Source: Planctomyces sp. SH-PL14 (GTDB lineage Bacteria; Planctomycetota; Planctomycetia; Planctomycetales; Planctomycetaceae). From it: 64,000 nt of DNA. The stretch lies in the NCBI RefSeq assembly GCF_001610835.1, contig NZ_CP011270.1, positions 7,086,001-7,150,000 on the forward strand. The letters are read 5' to 3'. The position numbers were made by a program, and so were the translations under genes. The notes beneath the pieces are model-generated. The model saw only the letters and a program-made list of their open reading frames with translations. It was not told the DNA's origin and did no database searches. Of the stretch, positions 34,676-44,275 are shown in pieces; within the stretch, counting starts at the first letter, position 1, and each line of letters starts with the position of its first letter.

Positions 34676-37171
34676 ATGTTGCTCGCCGAAACGACATCCA
34701 CCGTGAGTGCCGCGATCGAGCAGTACCACGCGACCGCCGGCACGCTGAAGACGCTGCTCGGGATCGCCTGGCTGTTGCCGCTGGCGGGGTTCGCCATCGA
34801 GATCTTCGCCGGATACTGGGGCGAGCGGAAATCGAAGGTCGCCGCCTACATGGCGATCGGCTGCATCGCCACCGGCTTCCTCTGCAGCGCGGCGGCCCTG
34901 ACGACTTGGCTCAAGGCGACGGCGGACGTCCGCCATCCCGCCGCGGCGGAGCACCACGACGAACACGGCGCGGGCGGGGGAGCTCACGCGAAGGACGAGC
35001 ACGCCAAGGCGGACCACGCCCACGCGACCGCCACGGCGGCGGACGCGGCACACGGGACGGATGCCGGGCACGCGGCCGATCATCACGACGAACACCACGC
35101 GAACAACCCGTTCGCCACCGGCTTTTCCGGCACCTTCTACGAACTGGCGGTCTACGGCACTCAGAAGTTCGCCATCGACTACTACATCGACGGCCTGACG
35201 GTCACGATGTTCACGATGGTCACGCTGATCGCGACCTGCATCCATATCTTCGCGTCGGGGTACATGAGCGATGAGCTGACCGAGCGCTACGAGGACCATC
35301 AGGTCCATCTGTCGGGCGGCCGGCACTTCCATCGGCCGGGCCGGTTCTACCGGTTCTTCGCCTTCCTCTCGCTGTTCTGCTTCTCGATGCTCGGCCTCGT
35401 GATCGCCGGGAACATCTTCCAGGTCTTCGTCTTCTGGGAGCTGGTGGGGGTCTGCAGTTACTTCCTGATCGGCTTCTACGTCGAACGGAAGTCCGCCAGC
35501 ACGGCCGCCAACAAGGCGTTCATCATGAACCGCGTCGGGGACTTCGGGTTCCTGATCGGCCTGATGGTCCTCTGGACCTATTTCGGCACGTTCCAGTTCG
35601 CCAACACCGACAAGTCGACCGCAGGGCAGCCCGGCCTGTTCCAGATGGTCCGCAACGCGGAGGGGCAGATCGACGTCGAAGGGGAAGGGCGGCAGGCGGT
35701 GGTTCACCTCCAGTCCGGCCACGGAACGCGATGGACCGACCCGGTCTCGAACGAGCCGCGGACGATTCCCTACTGGCTGCTCGTCGTCGCGGGGCTCGGC
35801 GTGTTCGGCGGGTGCATCGGCAAGAGCGCCCAGTTCCCGCTCCAGACGTGGCTTCCGGACGCGATGGAAGGGCCGACGCCGGTCTCCGCCCTCGTCCACT
35901 CCGCCACGATGGTCGCCGCCGGCGTTTACCTCGCCGGCCGGTTCTATCCGATGTTCACCCCCGAGGTGCTGCTGACGATCGCCTATGTCGGCTGCATCAC
36001 GCTCTTCGTCGGAGCGACGATCGCGATCGTCGCCACCGACATCAAGAAGGTCCTCGCCTACTCCACGATCAGCCAGCTCGGCTACATGATGCTGGCCCTG
36101 GGGGTCGGCGGCTGGCTGGCGGGCCTGTTCCACCTGATTACGCATGCCTTCTTCAAGTCCCTCATGTTCCTCTGCTCCGGCAGCGTGATCCACGGCTGCC
36201 ACCACGAGCAGGAGATGCCCAAGATGGGGGGGCTGCTGAAGAAGATGCCGATCACCGCGATCACGATGCTGATCGGGGTCATCGCCATCGCCGGTCTGGC
36301 GATTCCAGGAACCGCGATCGCCTTCTCCGGTTATCACTCCAAGGATGCCATCCTGGCCTCCTCGCTCGGGTTCTTCTCGCTGAATCCGAAGCATTCGCTG
36401 CTGTTCATGATGCCGCTCATCACGGCGGGCATCACGTCGTTCTACATGTTCCGCCTGTGGTTCATGACCTTCCTGGGGAAGCCCCGGGACCAGCACGTCT
36501 ATGACCATGCCCACGAATCGCCGTGGGTCATGACCGCTCCGCTGATCGTCCTGTCGTTCTTCGCGATCTTTTGTGCCGTCGGCGGCGAGGCGGGTCCGCT
36601 CGCGTCGCTCGTCAGCACCGCGGAGCCGGTCCATGTCGGCGGCGGGCTCACGAACGCCGGAATGCTGGGGCACAGCTTCCCCAGCCATCACCAGATCCAC
36701 GAGTACCACGCCACCGCCGGAACGCTGGCTCTGCTGGCCGCGACTCTCGGGATGCTGCTGAGCTACGTCTTCTACGGGATGGGGGCGATCGACCCGGCCT
36801 CGATCCGCAGCGCCTTCCCGGCGGTGTACCGGTTCCTGCAGAACAAGTGGGAATTCGACGACCTGTACGACGCCATGTTCACGAAGCCCGTCCACATCGT
36901 CTCCCGCTGGGCGACGGCGTTCGACAAGCACGTCCTCGACGCCCTCATCCACGCTGCCGCCAAGACCGTCGTCGCCGTGGCGACCGTCGACCGGCAGTTC
37001 GACGAGAAGGTCGTGGACCGGATCGTCAACGTCTTCGGAGAAACGACCCAGTCGGTTGGCCACGCCCTGAAGAACGTCCAGACCGGACGGCTCCGTCAGT
37101 ACGTGACCTTCATCGCCCTGGGTGTCGTCTCCCTGTTCCTCCTCATGTTCGCGTTCCTCCCCCGGTCCTGA
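34676..37171 (+). CDS. nuoL: NADH-quinone oxidoreductase subunit L, with a His-rich insertion
   Basis: An 831-residue antiporter-like proton-pumping subunit, with the long C-terminal lateral helix. Core motifs: VFVFWELVGVCSYFLIGFY, GKSAQFPLQTWLPDAMEGPT, PVSALVHSATMVAAGVYLAG and LAYSTISQLGYMMLALGVGG. Residues 87-141, between helix 2 and the FSGTFYELAVYG segment, are replaced by a hydrophilic tract with about 14 histidines (EHHDEHGAGGGAHAKDEHAK, GHAADHHDEHHANN). A typical NuoL has about 615 residues, so this one is over 200 longer. A second insertion, around residues 315-350 and rich in Gly/Glu, adds to this. The rest is a normal operon member. Confidence 0.95.
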   Translation: MLLAETTSTVSAAIEQYHATAGTLKTLLGIAWLLPLAGFAIEIFAGYWGERKSKVAAYMAIGCIATGFLCSAAALTTWLKATADVRHPAAAEHHDEHGAGGGAHAKDEHAKADHAHATATAADAAHGTDAGHAADHHDEHHANNPFATGFSGTFYELAVYGTQKFAIDYYIDGLTVTMFTMVTLIATCIHIFASGYMSDELTERYEDHQVHLSGGRHFHRPGRFYRFFAFLSLFCFSMLGLVIAGNIFQVFVFWELVGVCSYFLIGFYVERKSASTAANKAFIMNRVGDFGFLIGLMVLWTYFGTFQFANTDKSTAGQPGLFQMVRNAEGQIDVEGEGRQAVVHLQSGHGTRWTDPVSNEPRTIPYWLLVVAGLGVFGGCIGKSAQFPLQTWLPDAMEGPTPVSALVHSATMVAAGVYLAGRFYPMFTPEVLLTIAYVGCITLFVGATIAIVATDIKKVLAYSTISQLGYMMLALGVGGWLAGLFHLITHAFFKSLMFLCSGSVIHGCHHEQEMPKMGGLLKKMPITAITMLIGVIAIAGLAIPGTAIAFSGYHSKDAILASSLGFFSLNPKHSLLFMMPLITAGITSFYMFRLWFMTFLGKPRDQHVYDHAHESPWVMTAPLIVLSFFAIFCAVGGEAGPLASLVSTAEPVHVGGGLTNAGMLGHSFPSHHQIHEYHATAGTLALLAATLGMLLSYVFYGMGAIDPASIRSAFPAVYRFLQNKWEFDDLYDAMFTKPVHIVSRWATAFDKHVLDALIHAAAKTVVAVATVDRQFDEKVVDRIVNVFGETTQSVGHALKNVQTGRLRQYVTFIALGVVSLFLLMFAFLPRS

Positions 37172-37322
37172 CCGGGTGAGGCCCGGTTTCCGCGTGCCGG
37201 CCGCCGTTCCCCGTCTCTGTCCTGCACGCTGAAGCCGATTCCGTCCGTTCCGAAGCCAAACTGAAGCGACCGCCGACCGTGCGAAGGCGGAGCTTCGACA
37301 GCCCTACAGACCCGATAGCGCC

Positions 37323-38924
37323 ATGTCTGACACGATTCTGCTGTCGCTGACGATCTTCCTGCCGGTCGCGGCGATCCCGTTCCTGTTGATGTTCGACAAG
37401 AAGGCGGATGACGCGGCCCGCGGGTTCGTCTTCGCCGTCACGGTGATCGACTTCCTGCTGGCCCTCGGGATCTGGCAGCGGTTCGACTACTCGAACCCCG
37501 GGATGCAGATGCAGGTGAGCTATCCCTGGATCTCGAGCTGGAACATCAACTACCAGCTCGGGGTGGACGGGATCAGCCTGCCGCTGATCGTCCTGACCGG
37601 TCTCATCTTCTGCGTCTCGATGGCCGCCTCCTGGAGCATCACCAAGGCGGTCCGGGGTTACCTCGTCCTCTTCCTGCTGCTGCAGACGGGGGTCATGGGG
37701 GTCTTCATGTCCCTCGACTTCTTCCTGTTCTACGTCTTCTGGGAAGTGATGCTCCTGCCGATGTACTTCCTCATCGGGATCTGGGGTGGGCCGCGGCGGG
37801 AATACGCCGCCGTCAAGTTCTTCCTGTATACGCTCGCCGGCGGCGTGCTGATGCTCATCGCCATGCTGATGTTCTACGTCAACAGCGCTCCGGCCGGTCA
37901 GCCGGGGATCTTCGACCTGATGAAGCTCGCCGAGATCGCCCAGGCCGGGGGCTTCGACCGGACGATGCAGATCGCGGCTTTCGTGATGCTGTTCATCGGC
38001 TTCGCCATCAAGCTGCCGTCGTTCCCGTTCCACACCTGGCTCCCTGATGCCCACGTCGAGGCTCCCACGCCGATCTCGATGATCCTGGCCGGGATCCTGC
38101 TGAAGCTCGGCGGCTACGGGATCCTCCGCGTCGCCATGCCGCTGTGCCCCTACGGCACGCAGTACGCCGCCTACTTCCTCGTGGCCCTGGGCGTCTTCAG
38201 CATCATCTACGGGGCCTTCGCGGCGATGGCGCAGACCGACTTCAAGCGGCTCGTCGCCTACAGCTCGGTCAGCCACATGGGCTACGTCCTCGTCGGGATG
38301 GCGGTCTGGAAGATCAACGAATCGACCGGCGACACGATCCGCAACAACTCCTGGCACCTCGGCCTCGACGGCGCGATGTTCCAGATGATCGCCCACGGGA
38401 TCTCCTCGGCTGGGATGTTCTTTATGGTCGGGGTGATTTACGACCGCGTTCACCACCGCGACCTGAACCAGTTCGGCGGCCTGATGCAGAAGATGCCCCT
38501 CTACAGCGGGGTCGCCTTCGGGATCTTCTTTGCCGGCCTCGGTCTCCCCGGCCTGTGCGGGTTCATCGGCGAAGTCTTCGTCGTCCTCAGCAGCTGGAAC
38601 TTCAGCCCGCTCCTGGCGGTGATCGCCGCCTCGGGAGTGATCCTGACTGCCGGCTACATCCTGTGGACGATCCAGCGGGTCTACATGGGACCGGAATACA
38701 AGGGACCGCATCCCGAGGAACTGCGGGACATGGACGGCCGCGAGTCCTCCATCGCCTTCGTGATCCTCTCGCTCGCGATCCTGCTGGGAGTCGCTCCCGG
38801 CATCATGCTGAACGTCATGAGCCCCGCCTCCGAGCAGCTCACGAAGTCGCTCTCGACGGGGTACAAAGTGCTCCACGAGGCCCCGGCCGCCCAGGGGCCG
38901 CAGGTCACGTCGGTCGCACAGTAG
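37323..38924 (+). CDS. nuoM: NADH-quinone oxidoreductase subunit M
   Basis: A 533-residue antiporter-like subunit of the complex I membrane arm. Motifs: LFYVFWEVMLLPMYFLIGIW, KLPSFPFHTWLPDAHVEAPT, SMILAGILLKLGGYGILRVA and KRLVAYSSVSHMGYVLVGMA. The length is close to E. coli NuoM (509), with a loop of about 30 residues after LGMAVWKINES. The gap from nuoL is 151 bp, the largest in the cluster, and could hold a second promoter. Confidence 0.96.
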   Translation: MSDTILLSLTIFLPVAAIPFLLMFDKKADDAARGFVFAVTVIDFLLALGIWQRFDYSNPGMQMQVSYPWISSWNINYQLGVDGISLPLIVLTGLIFCVSMAASWSITKAVRGYLVLFLLLQTGVMGVFMSLDFFLFYVFWEVMLLPMYFLIGIWGGPRREYAAVKFFLYTLAGGVLMLIAMLMFYVNSAPAGQPGIFDLMKLAEIAQAGGFDRTMQIAAFVMLFIGFAIKLPSFPFHTWLPDAHVEAPTPISMILAGILLKLGGYGILRVAMPLCPYGTQYAAYFLVALGVFSIIYGAFAAMAQTDFKRLVAYSSVSHMGYVLVGMAVWKINESTGDTIRNNSWHLGLDGAMFQMIAHGISSAGMFFMVGVIYDRVHHRDLNQFGGLMQKMPLYSGVAFGIFFAGLGLPGLCGFIGEVFVVLSSWNFSPLLAVIAASGVILTAGYILWTIQRVYMGPEYKGPHPEELRDMDGRESSIAFVILSLAILLGVAPGIMLNVMSPASEQLTKSLSTGYKVLHEAPAAQGPQVTSVAQ

Positions 38925-38987
38925 CCGAGCCGGATTTCCGCTCTCCGTCCGACCAGATCCGCACTCCGCCGCCGTTCCGGAAACGCC

Positions 38988-40667
38988 ATGTCGGTCTCAA
39001 CGATCCTTCAGCAGTTCGCCAGCCAGGACCTTCCGCGGTCGCTGGAGATCTTCGCGCCGGAGCTCCTCCTGTGCGCCACGATCCTCCTGCTGCTTCTGGG
39101 CCGGCTCATCGGGTTCGACCGCAAGATCCCAGCGAGCTGGATTGCGCTCCTGGGGGGAATGGTCGCCTTCACGGCCGCCTTCACTCAGTTCATGTATCTC
39201 AAGTCGGGCGGCGAGCCGACCGGCGTCATCTCGGACCTCGCCTACGTCCTGCGGATCACCGAGGCCGGCGTCGGGACCCCCGGGCCCTACTTCACGGGGC
39301 TCCTGATGCACGACCACTTCGGGATGTTCTTCCGGCTGGGGCTCCTGCTGTTTCTCGTTCTCGTGATCGCCCTCACGGCCCTGACGGGGATTCCCGATAA
39401 CGAAGACGCCCCGGACTTCTACACGCTCCTGTGCGGCTCGATGGTCGGAATGCTGGTGGCGGTCAGCGCCAACCATCTCCTGATGGCGTTCCTCGCCGTC
39501 GAAATGATGAGCGTTCCGAGCTACGCGATGGTCGGCTTCCTCAAGGGACGCCGGGCCTCGAGCGAAGCCTCGTTCAAGTACGTCGTCTACGGGGCCGGAG
39601 CGGCCGGCGTGATGCTGTACGGGATTTCGCTCCTCTCGGGACTCCTCGGGACGGCCGCCTTCCCGCAGTTCGCCGAGCGGTTCGATCTCCTTGTCGGAAA
39701 CCAGTTCAGCTTCACGAACGCGAACGCCACGCTGATCGCCCTGGCGATGCTGATGATCCTCGTCGGCTTCGCCTTCAAGCTCTCGGTCTTCCCGTTCCAC
39801 TTCTGGTGTCCGGACGCCTTCGAAGGAGCCGCGGCGGAAGTCGGCGGGTATCTGTCGGTCGCCTCCAAGGCGGCCAGCTTTGGCCTGCTGATTCGCTTCG
39901 CCCTGGCGTTCCAGGGGACGAGCCCAGCCCTCAAGGAATTCCTGACATTCTTCGGGATCGCCCTGGGGGTCCTGGCGTGCCTCAGCATGACCTTCGGGAA
40001 CCTAGCGGCCTACACGCAGACGAACGTCAAGCGGCTCCTCGCCTACTCGACGATCGCCCACGCCGGCTACATGCTGCTGGGGGTTTCGGCCCTCCTCGTG
40101 ATCCAGGGGAGCAGCGTTCCGGTCGGTGTCGATATCCCCGAGCAGTCCGCCCGGGCGGTCGAGGGGCTGACCTACTACATCGTCGTCTACCTGTTCATGA
40201 ACCTCGTCGCTTTCGCGACGGTGGCCCTCCTGCGGAACGAAATCTTCAGTGAGAAGATCGAGGACTACCGCGGCCTGATCTCGGAGAACGGGGCGACGAA
40301 GGTCCTGTGCATCTGTTTGCTCGTCAGCTTCTTCAGCCTCGTCGGCCTGCCGCCGTTCGGGGGCTTCTTCGGCAAGTTCCTGATCTTCGCGTCCGCCTTC
40401 AAGGCGGGCTGGATCCACTGGGCGATGTGGGTGTTCGTCGTCATCGCCGGCCTCAACACCGTCTTCAGCCTGTTCTACTACCTGGGGGTCCTCAAGGCGA
40501 TGTTTATTCGCCCGGCCCCCGAGCATCGCCGGCCCCTCAAGACTCCGGGGATCGTGGGGGCGTATGTCGCCCTGATCACGATTCCGATCCTCGTCCTCGG
40601 CGCCTCGCCGCTGCAGGATGACCTGTCGAAGACGGCTCACTACGTCGCCGCGAAGCTGTTTGAGTAA
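38988..40667 (+). CDS. nuoN: NADH-quinone oxidoreductase subunit N
   Basis: A 559-residue antiporter-like subunit, the last of the cluster. Motifs: LLMAFLAVEMMSVPSYAMVG, FKLSVFPFHFWCPDAFEGAA, NLAAYTQTNVKRLLAYSTIA and FFSLVGLPPFGGFFGKFLIF. The lysines and glutamates of the proton path (VEMMSVP, KLSVFP, NVKRLL) are present. E. coli NuoN has about 485 residues; the extra length is in N-terminal loops (residues 75-110). It is separated from nuoM by 63 bp. Confidence 0.96.
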   Translation: MSVSTILQQFASQDLPRSLEIFAPELLLCATILLLLLGRLIGFDRKIPASWIALLGGMVAFTAAFTQFMYLKSGGEPTGVISDLAYVLRITEAGVGTPGPYFTGLLMHDHFGMFFRLGLLLFLVLVIALTALTGIPDNEDAPDFYTLLCGSMVGMLVAVSANHLLMAFLAVEMMSVPSYAMVGFLKGRRASSEASFKYVVYGAGAAGVMLYGISLLSGLLGTAAFPQFAERFDLLVGNQFSFTNANATLIALAMLMILVGFAFKLSVFPFHFWCPDAFEGAAAEVGGYLSVASKAASFGLLIRFALAFQGTSPALKEFLTFFGIALGVLACLSMTFGNLAAYTQTNVKRLLAYSTIAHAGYMLLGVSALLVIQGSSVPVGVDIPEQSARAVEGLTYYIVVYLFMNLVAFATVALLRNEIFSEKIEDYRGLISENGATKVLCICLLVSFFSLVGLPPFGGFFGKFLIFASAFKAGWIHWAMWVFVVIAGLNTVFSLFYYLGVLKAMFIRPAPEHRRPLKTPGIVGAYVALITIPILVLGASPLQDDLSKTAHYVAAKLFE

Positions 40668-40712
40668 ATCGTCTCCCCCTGTCGACCGTCGTTCACGCCA
40701 GCCCCCGTTGCC

Positions 40713-41138
40713 ATGCTCCAGACCGGACTCCTGATCGACGACCTCAACGCCGTCCTCGTGCCGGTCGGCCGGAGCCTCCTGCAGTACACGGCGGAGGCCT
40801 TTCCCTGGACCTCAGCCGGCTCGGAACACGTCCGTCGCGACGTTATCCGGCTCGCCCAGCGGCAGCAGCAGACGGTCCAGCGGCTGACGGACGAGATCAT
40901 CGCTCTCGGCGGCACCCCGGAGTTCGGGACGTTCCCGACCGACTACACGAGCCTGCACTTTGTGGCGGTCTCGTTCCTGATGGCGCAGATCGTCGCCAAC
41001 CAGGAAGCGGTGCTGAAAACGATCTGCGCCCTTGGCGATGCGACCCGTGACGACCGCGAGCTCAACCAGATGCTCTGGGAAGCGGCGGCCGTCGAGGGGG
41101 GGATTCTTGAAGAGCTGAAGCGGATCAAGGGGAAGTAG
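40713..41138 (+). CDS. Helical hypothetical protein after nuoN
   Basis: A 141-residue, almost entirely helical protein. The segments [40 protein letters not shown] and [10 protein letters not shown] suggest a four-helix bundle of a ferritin/Dps-like shape. I see no ExxH di-iron motif, so metal binding is not supported. It starts 45 bp after nuoN and may be cotranscribed. Its last 14 bp overlap the end of hisA on the opposite strand. Confidence 0.65.
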   Translation: MLQTGLLIDDLNAVLVPVGRSLLQYTAEAFPWTSAGSEHVRRDVIRLAQRQQQTVQRLTDEIIALGGTPEFGTFPTDYTSLHFVAVSFLMAQIVANQEAVLKTICALGDATRDDRELNQMLWEAAAVEGGILEELKRIKGK

Positions 41139-41868
41139 CGGCCACGGCGTCGGCGACGGTGAGCGTCCCTTCGTAGAGCGCCCGGCCGACGATCGCGCCG
41201 ACGAGGTTCGGCTGCCGCCGGTGGATCTCGGCCAGGTTCCTGATGTCCTGGGCGGTCGTGACGCCGCCTGAGGCGATGACCGGCAGCCCCATTTCGGCGA
41301 GCCGCTCCATGTCGGCGAGGGTCCCTGGGTCGACCCCCTTCATCATGCCGTCGTTAGCGATGTTCGTGTAGATGACCGCGGCCAGCGGCAGGCCGGCGAA
41401 GCGGCGGGCGAGGTCGATCGCGGGGGTCTGGGAGACGTCGAGCCAGCCGGCGGTCGCGACCATGGAGTCGCGGGCGTCGAGGCCGAGGGCGACGCGGCCG
41501 GGGAACTGGCGGACCATCGCTTCGAACCAGTCGGGCTGCTTGAGGGCCGCGGTCCCGACGATGACGCGGTTGATTCCGACCTCTTCGAGCATCATGCGGA
41601 TGGTCGCTTCGTCGCGGATTCCGCCGCCGAGCTGGCAGGGGATCTTCATCCGGCCGAGGACGGAGCGGATGGCGTCGAGGTTGACCGGGCGTCCGGCTTT
41701 GGCGCCGTCGAGGTCGACGAGGTGCAGCCGCGTCGCTCCTCCGGCTTCCCATTTGGCTCCCATGGCGGCGGGGTCGTCGCCGAAGACGGTTTCCTGGTTG
41801 TAGTCTCCCTGGCGGAGGCGGACGCACTTTCCTCCGCGGAGGTCGATGGCGGGCAGGATTTCGAGCAC
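41125..41868 (-). CDS. hisA: Phosphoribosylformimino-5-aminoimidazole carboxamide ribotide isomerase
   Basis: HisA opens the ribose ring in histidine synthesis (ProFAR to PRFAR). It is a TIM barrel of 247 residues. Catalytic aspartates are in [19 protein letters not shown] (Asp near residue 8) and [12 protein letters not shown] (about 130). The phosphate loops are in [10 protein letters not shown] and VIASGGVT. The GTG start at 41868 begins exactly at the conserved [13 protein letters not shown]; the longer frame would run into repeat copy D. No other his gene is adjacent. Confidence 0.94.
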   Translation of the reverse strand: MLEILPAIDLRGGKCVRLRQGDYNQETVFGDDPAAMGAKWEAGGATRLHLVDLDGAKAGRPVNLDAIRSVLGRMKIPCQLGGGIRDEATIRMMLEEVGINRVIVGTAALKQPDWFEAMVRQFPGRVALGLDARDSMVATAGWLDVSQTPAIDLARRFAGLPLAAVIYTNIANDGMMKGVDPGTLADMERLAEMGLPVIASGGVTTAQDIRNLAEIHRRQPNLVGAIVGRALYEGTLTVADAVAATSP

Positions 41869-41951
41869 GATGGGGCGGGGATATGAGGGAGGGGAGGGGG
41901 CCAAGCTGGAGAAGGTACGGCGTCGGGTGCCGCGTTGCCAGCCTTGGGACA

Positions 41952-42266
41952 TCGTCCTTGCCGGCACGACTCTGCTCGCTCAAACCCAACGTGCTACGGC
42001 AGCCGGGGTCAAGGGGGGCTCACCCCCTTGCCGCCGGAGACGCTTCCGTGAGGAACCGTGGTCAGCAACGGGCGGCCGCTTTGTGGAGCCGGCGTCGAGG
42101 ATTCGCTGCTCGTTTTGCAATCCCCGCGGGTTGGTGAGGGGGCATCCGGTACGTTGTCCGCGCTTGGACACGCGCTCCTTCAGAAAGAGCGAGACGAGAC
42201 GGGCCTCCGGCGGGCAAGGGGGATTCTCCCCCTTGCATCCCCTGACCAGGGTGCCCCTGGACCCGG
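41952..42266 (-). repeat. Dispersed intergenic repeat, copy D
   Basis: A reverse-orientation copy. Read on the minus strand it begins TCCAGGGGCACCCTGG, has the left arm hairpin CAAGGGGG/CCCCCTTG then CCCGCCGGAGGCC, the GTCCAAGCGCGGAC and GCCGGATGCCCC blocks, and the right arm GCCTCCGGCGGCAAGGGGG plus hairpin. It ends GTGCCGGCAAGGACG. The inner part (about 42070-42110 and 42160-42195) is more diverged. It fills the space between hisA (5' side) and the GCS2 gene stop (16 bp). Confidence 0.9.
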
Positions 42267-42282
42267 TTGGCTGGTGCGATGG

Positions 42283-43512
42283 CTACCGAAAACTTGCGCC
42301 TGCCGCGAGAGCGTCGGCCAACCGGCCATAGACCGCTCGCGGCGATTCGCCCGCCTCGAGATGACGGAGGATCCGCCGCGACAGCGAGCCCTCGCCCAGA
42401 TTCACCTCCAGCGGACCGCGCGACTCCCCGCCCGTTTTCAAAGCCGGATCGCGGGCTCCCTCCGCCAGCCGCCGCCAGAGCTCCGCGGCGGTGATCGACC
42501 GGACGTCCCGGACGCCAAACTGCGCCAGGTACTCAGAATCGTCGACCTCGGCCACCTCCGCCTCGCGGATCGTCCGCAACAGGATCCGCTCAAGCGGATC
42601 AACGCCGATCGCCTGCTGCCGTGCGAGGGGAGTCCACTCCTCAGAGACGAGCCGCTTCAGAACATCGATGACAATTCGCGCCACCGCCAGGTCGACCGCC
42701 GGCGACTCCTGCAGATCGAGGACGCGAATCTCGATCGCCCCCCGGCTGAAACGGGCAATCGCGCCGCGGGCGTTCAGGAACTCTTGCTGAAGAACCCCGT
42801 CGGCATCGTACGGCGCAATGTCCCGGAACATCGGTTCGAAAATCAGCCGGCGATACTCCGCCTCGCTGTAGACAGGCTCGGGGATAACGCGGCCGGTCAC
42901 GGACGCGATCCGGCGGGAGTTTGTCCGGTAGACCTCAAGTCGGTTGTCGAGGATTCCCGTGACGCGGCCGTCCACCATCGGCGAACTGGCGGCGAGGGCC
43001 GGGAGGATCGGAAGGATGAGCCGGATCGCCGCGTGGAGCCGGCCGAACTCCGCGTCGTCCGCGAAGGGAAGGTTGATGTGCATGCTCTGCAGGTTGGCCC
43101 ACCCGTGCCCCCGGCAGTCGAAAATCCGGTTGAACGTCTCATAGATGACGTGGTTGTCGTGCGGCCAGAGCTCCATTTCCTTCCCGGGATTCATCCACGG
43201 GTGCATGGCCGTCGGCAGCAACCGTGCTCCCAGCGGCTTCGCCAGGGCCTCGATCCGGTCGACGTGGGACTGCATCGCCCCCGCCAGCCCGTCGAGATTC
43301 GCCCGCGGCTCGCTCGTCTTGAGCTCGATCACGTGGCGCACGAGTTCGTTCGACCACGTGATGTCCGGGAATTCGACGTCCGAGGTGATCTCTCCCCCCG
43401 CCTGGGCGGAGAGGACGGCGTCGGCGATCGGGCGGACGTCGAGCGTGTCCGCCGCCACCAGCATGTATTCGAGCTCGATCCCAAACGCTTCAAACAGTCG
43501 CAGCCGGGCCAT
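42283..43512 (-). CDS. Carboxylate-amine ligase, glutamate-cysteine ligase type 2 family
   Basis: A 409-residue GCS2-family protein. These enzymes couple an amino-acid carboxylate to an amine with ATP. The N-terminus FEAFGIELEYMLVAADTLDV contains the ExE metal-binding pair. Conserved segments are HVIELKTSEPRANLDGLAGA, LLPTAMHPWMNPGKEMELWP and LQSMHINLPFADDAEFGRLH. The ATG at 43512 sits just before the conserved FGIE. Being alone, it could make gamma-glutamylcysteine or another amide; the product is not decided. Stand-alone homologues are common outside the gammaproteobacterial GshA type. A terminator follows from the gene upstream, so it has its own promoter. Confidence 0.85.
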   Translation of the reverse strand: MARLRLFEAFGIELEYMLVAADTLDVRPIADAVLSAQAGGEITSDVEFPDITWSNELVRHVIELKTSEPRANLDGLAGAMQSHVDRIEALAKPLGARLLPTAMHPWMNPGKEMELWPHDNHVIYETFNRIFDCRGHGWANLQSMHINLPFADDAEFGRLHAAIRLILPILPALAASSPMVDGRVTGILDNRLEVYRTNSRRIASVTGRVIPEPVYSEAEYRRLIFEPMFRDIAPYDADGVLQQEFLNARGAIARFSRGAIEIRVLDLQESPAVDLAVARIVIDVLKRLVSEEWTPLARQQAIGVDPLERILLRTIREAEVAEVDDSEYLAQFGVRDVRSITAAELWRRLAEGARDPALKTGGESRGPLEVNLGEGSLSRRILRHLEAGESPRAVYGRLADALAAGASFR

Positions 43513-43624
43513 GACACTTCCGTGCGCGGAACTCCTGAAAAACCAGTCCCGCACGATACCGCAAAGCCCCGAATTGACCAATCCGGCCTCGGCGGCGGGG
43601 CGGGGGAGGAGCAGAGGTACGGCC

Positions 43625-43682
43625 CGCAAAACGAAAATCCCGGCGGAACCGCGTTCTCAACGAAGAACGCGGTTCCGCCGGG
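43625..43682 (-). terminator. Strong rho-independent terminator (minus strand)
   Basis: A perfect 19-bp stem (43639-43657 with 43664-43682; CCCGGCGGAACCGCGTTCT and its complement) and a 6-base loop. On the minus strand it is followed by ATTTTCGTTTTGC. It ends the 75-residue gene at 43714-43941. Confidence 0.9.
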
Positions 43683-43713
43683 ACTGTGAAGTCGCCGTGG
43701 AGCGGGAAAAATG

Positions 43714-43941
43714 TCAGTTCATGCTTTCGGCGTCGGTCTGCTGGCTGCTCCAGACATTGAACGCTTCGTAAAGGTCTGAGGAGACATAGACACGCTCGTC
43801 GAAGCCGACCATCAGGTTGATCGCCAGTCCCGGGATCGCCGAACGGATCTCACGGATCACGCTCAGAGGGGCGGTCATGGTGTTCGACTGAAGTTCGGCG
43901 TCCTCGACGAACTCGACATTAAAGAAGTCGGGAACCAGCAT
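43714..43941 (-). CDS. Small hypothetical protein (75 aa)
   Basis: A 75-residue acidic protein of normal composition. It starts MLVPDFFNVEFVEDAELQSN, and SVIREIRSAIPGLAINLMVG is a helix-strand pair. No membrane segment, signal peptide or motif is recognised. The gene has its own strong terminator 30 bp downstream, which supports it being expressed. It has ATG with a purine-rich upstream region (GGAAAGGCGGCCGAG). It sits between the GCS2 gene and the nucleoside-hydrolase homologue on the same strand, with separate transcription. Function unknown. Confidence 0.65.
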   Translation of the reverse strand: MLVPDFFNVEFVEDAELQSNTMTAPLSVIREIRSAIPGLAINLMVGFDERVYVSSDLYEAFNVWSSQQTDAESMN

Positions 43942-44275
43942 CTCGGCCGCCTTTCCGTCACAACTGCCAATGGCTCAGGGGTGGTGTGCGGGGGCCATCT
44001 TCGGGGGGGCAGGCAGCGACTTCAATTCTTCTGCTCTCGCTGGAGAAGAATTCGAGAATCTCCGGCGCACGCACACCACTTGGCTGAAATGTGCCAGTCG
44101 CAACCTCTGGAAAGAGTGACAACGAGCTTGCCGGGAGGGGGCTTTGTAGCGATCGCGCAGGCCGGCGGAATGGCGGAAGGGATGCGCGGCCCAAGTGGAG
44201 GAGCCGACCCATTGAGCGCGGAGCAGCGGGAAGGAAAGCGGCCTCCCGAAGCCGGGGATTCGCGGAAGGGCCGTC
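43942..44275. other. Intergenic region with a 9-bp dyad
   Basis: About 334 bp upstream of the 75-residue gene. It contains AATTCTTCT (44024-44032) and AGAAGAATT (44044-44052), a perfect 9-bp inverted repeat around an 11-base spacer. This could be an operator or a hairpin of the preceding transcript; no T-run follows on either strand. No gene is seen. Confidence 0.4.

Noticed and set aside
34544-37063. Long minus-strand frame (839 residues) opposite nuoL, and similar ones opposite nuoM (37143-38876) and nuoH (32164-33621)
   Set aside because: They are charged low-complexity translations mirroring GC-rich codon bias in conserved genes on the other strand. The nuo products explain the sequence.
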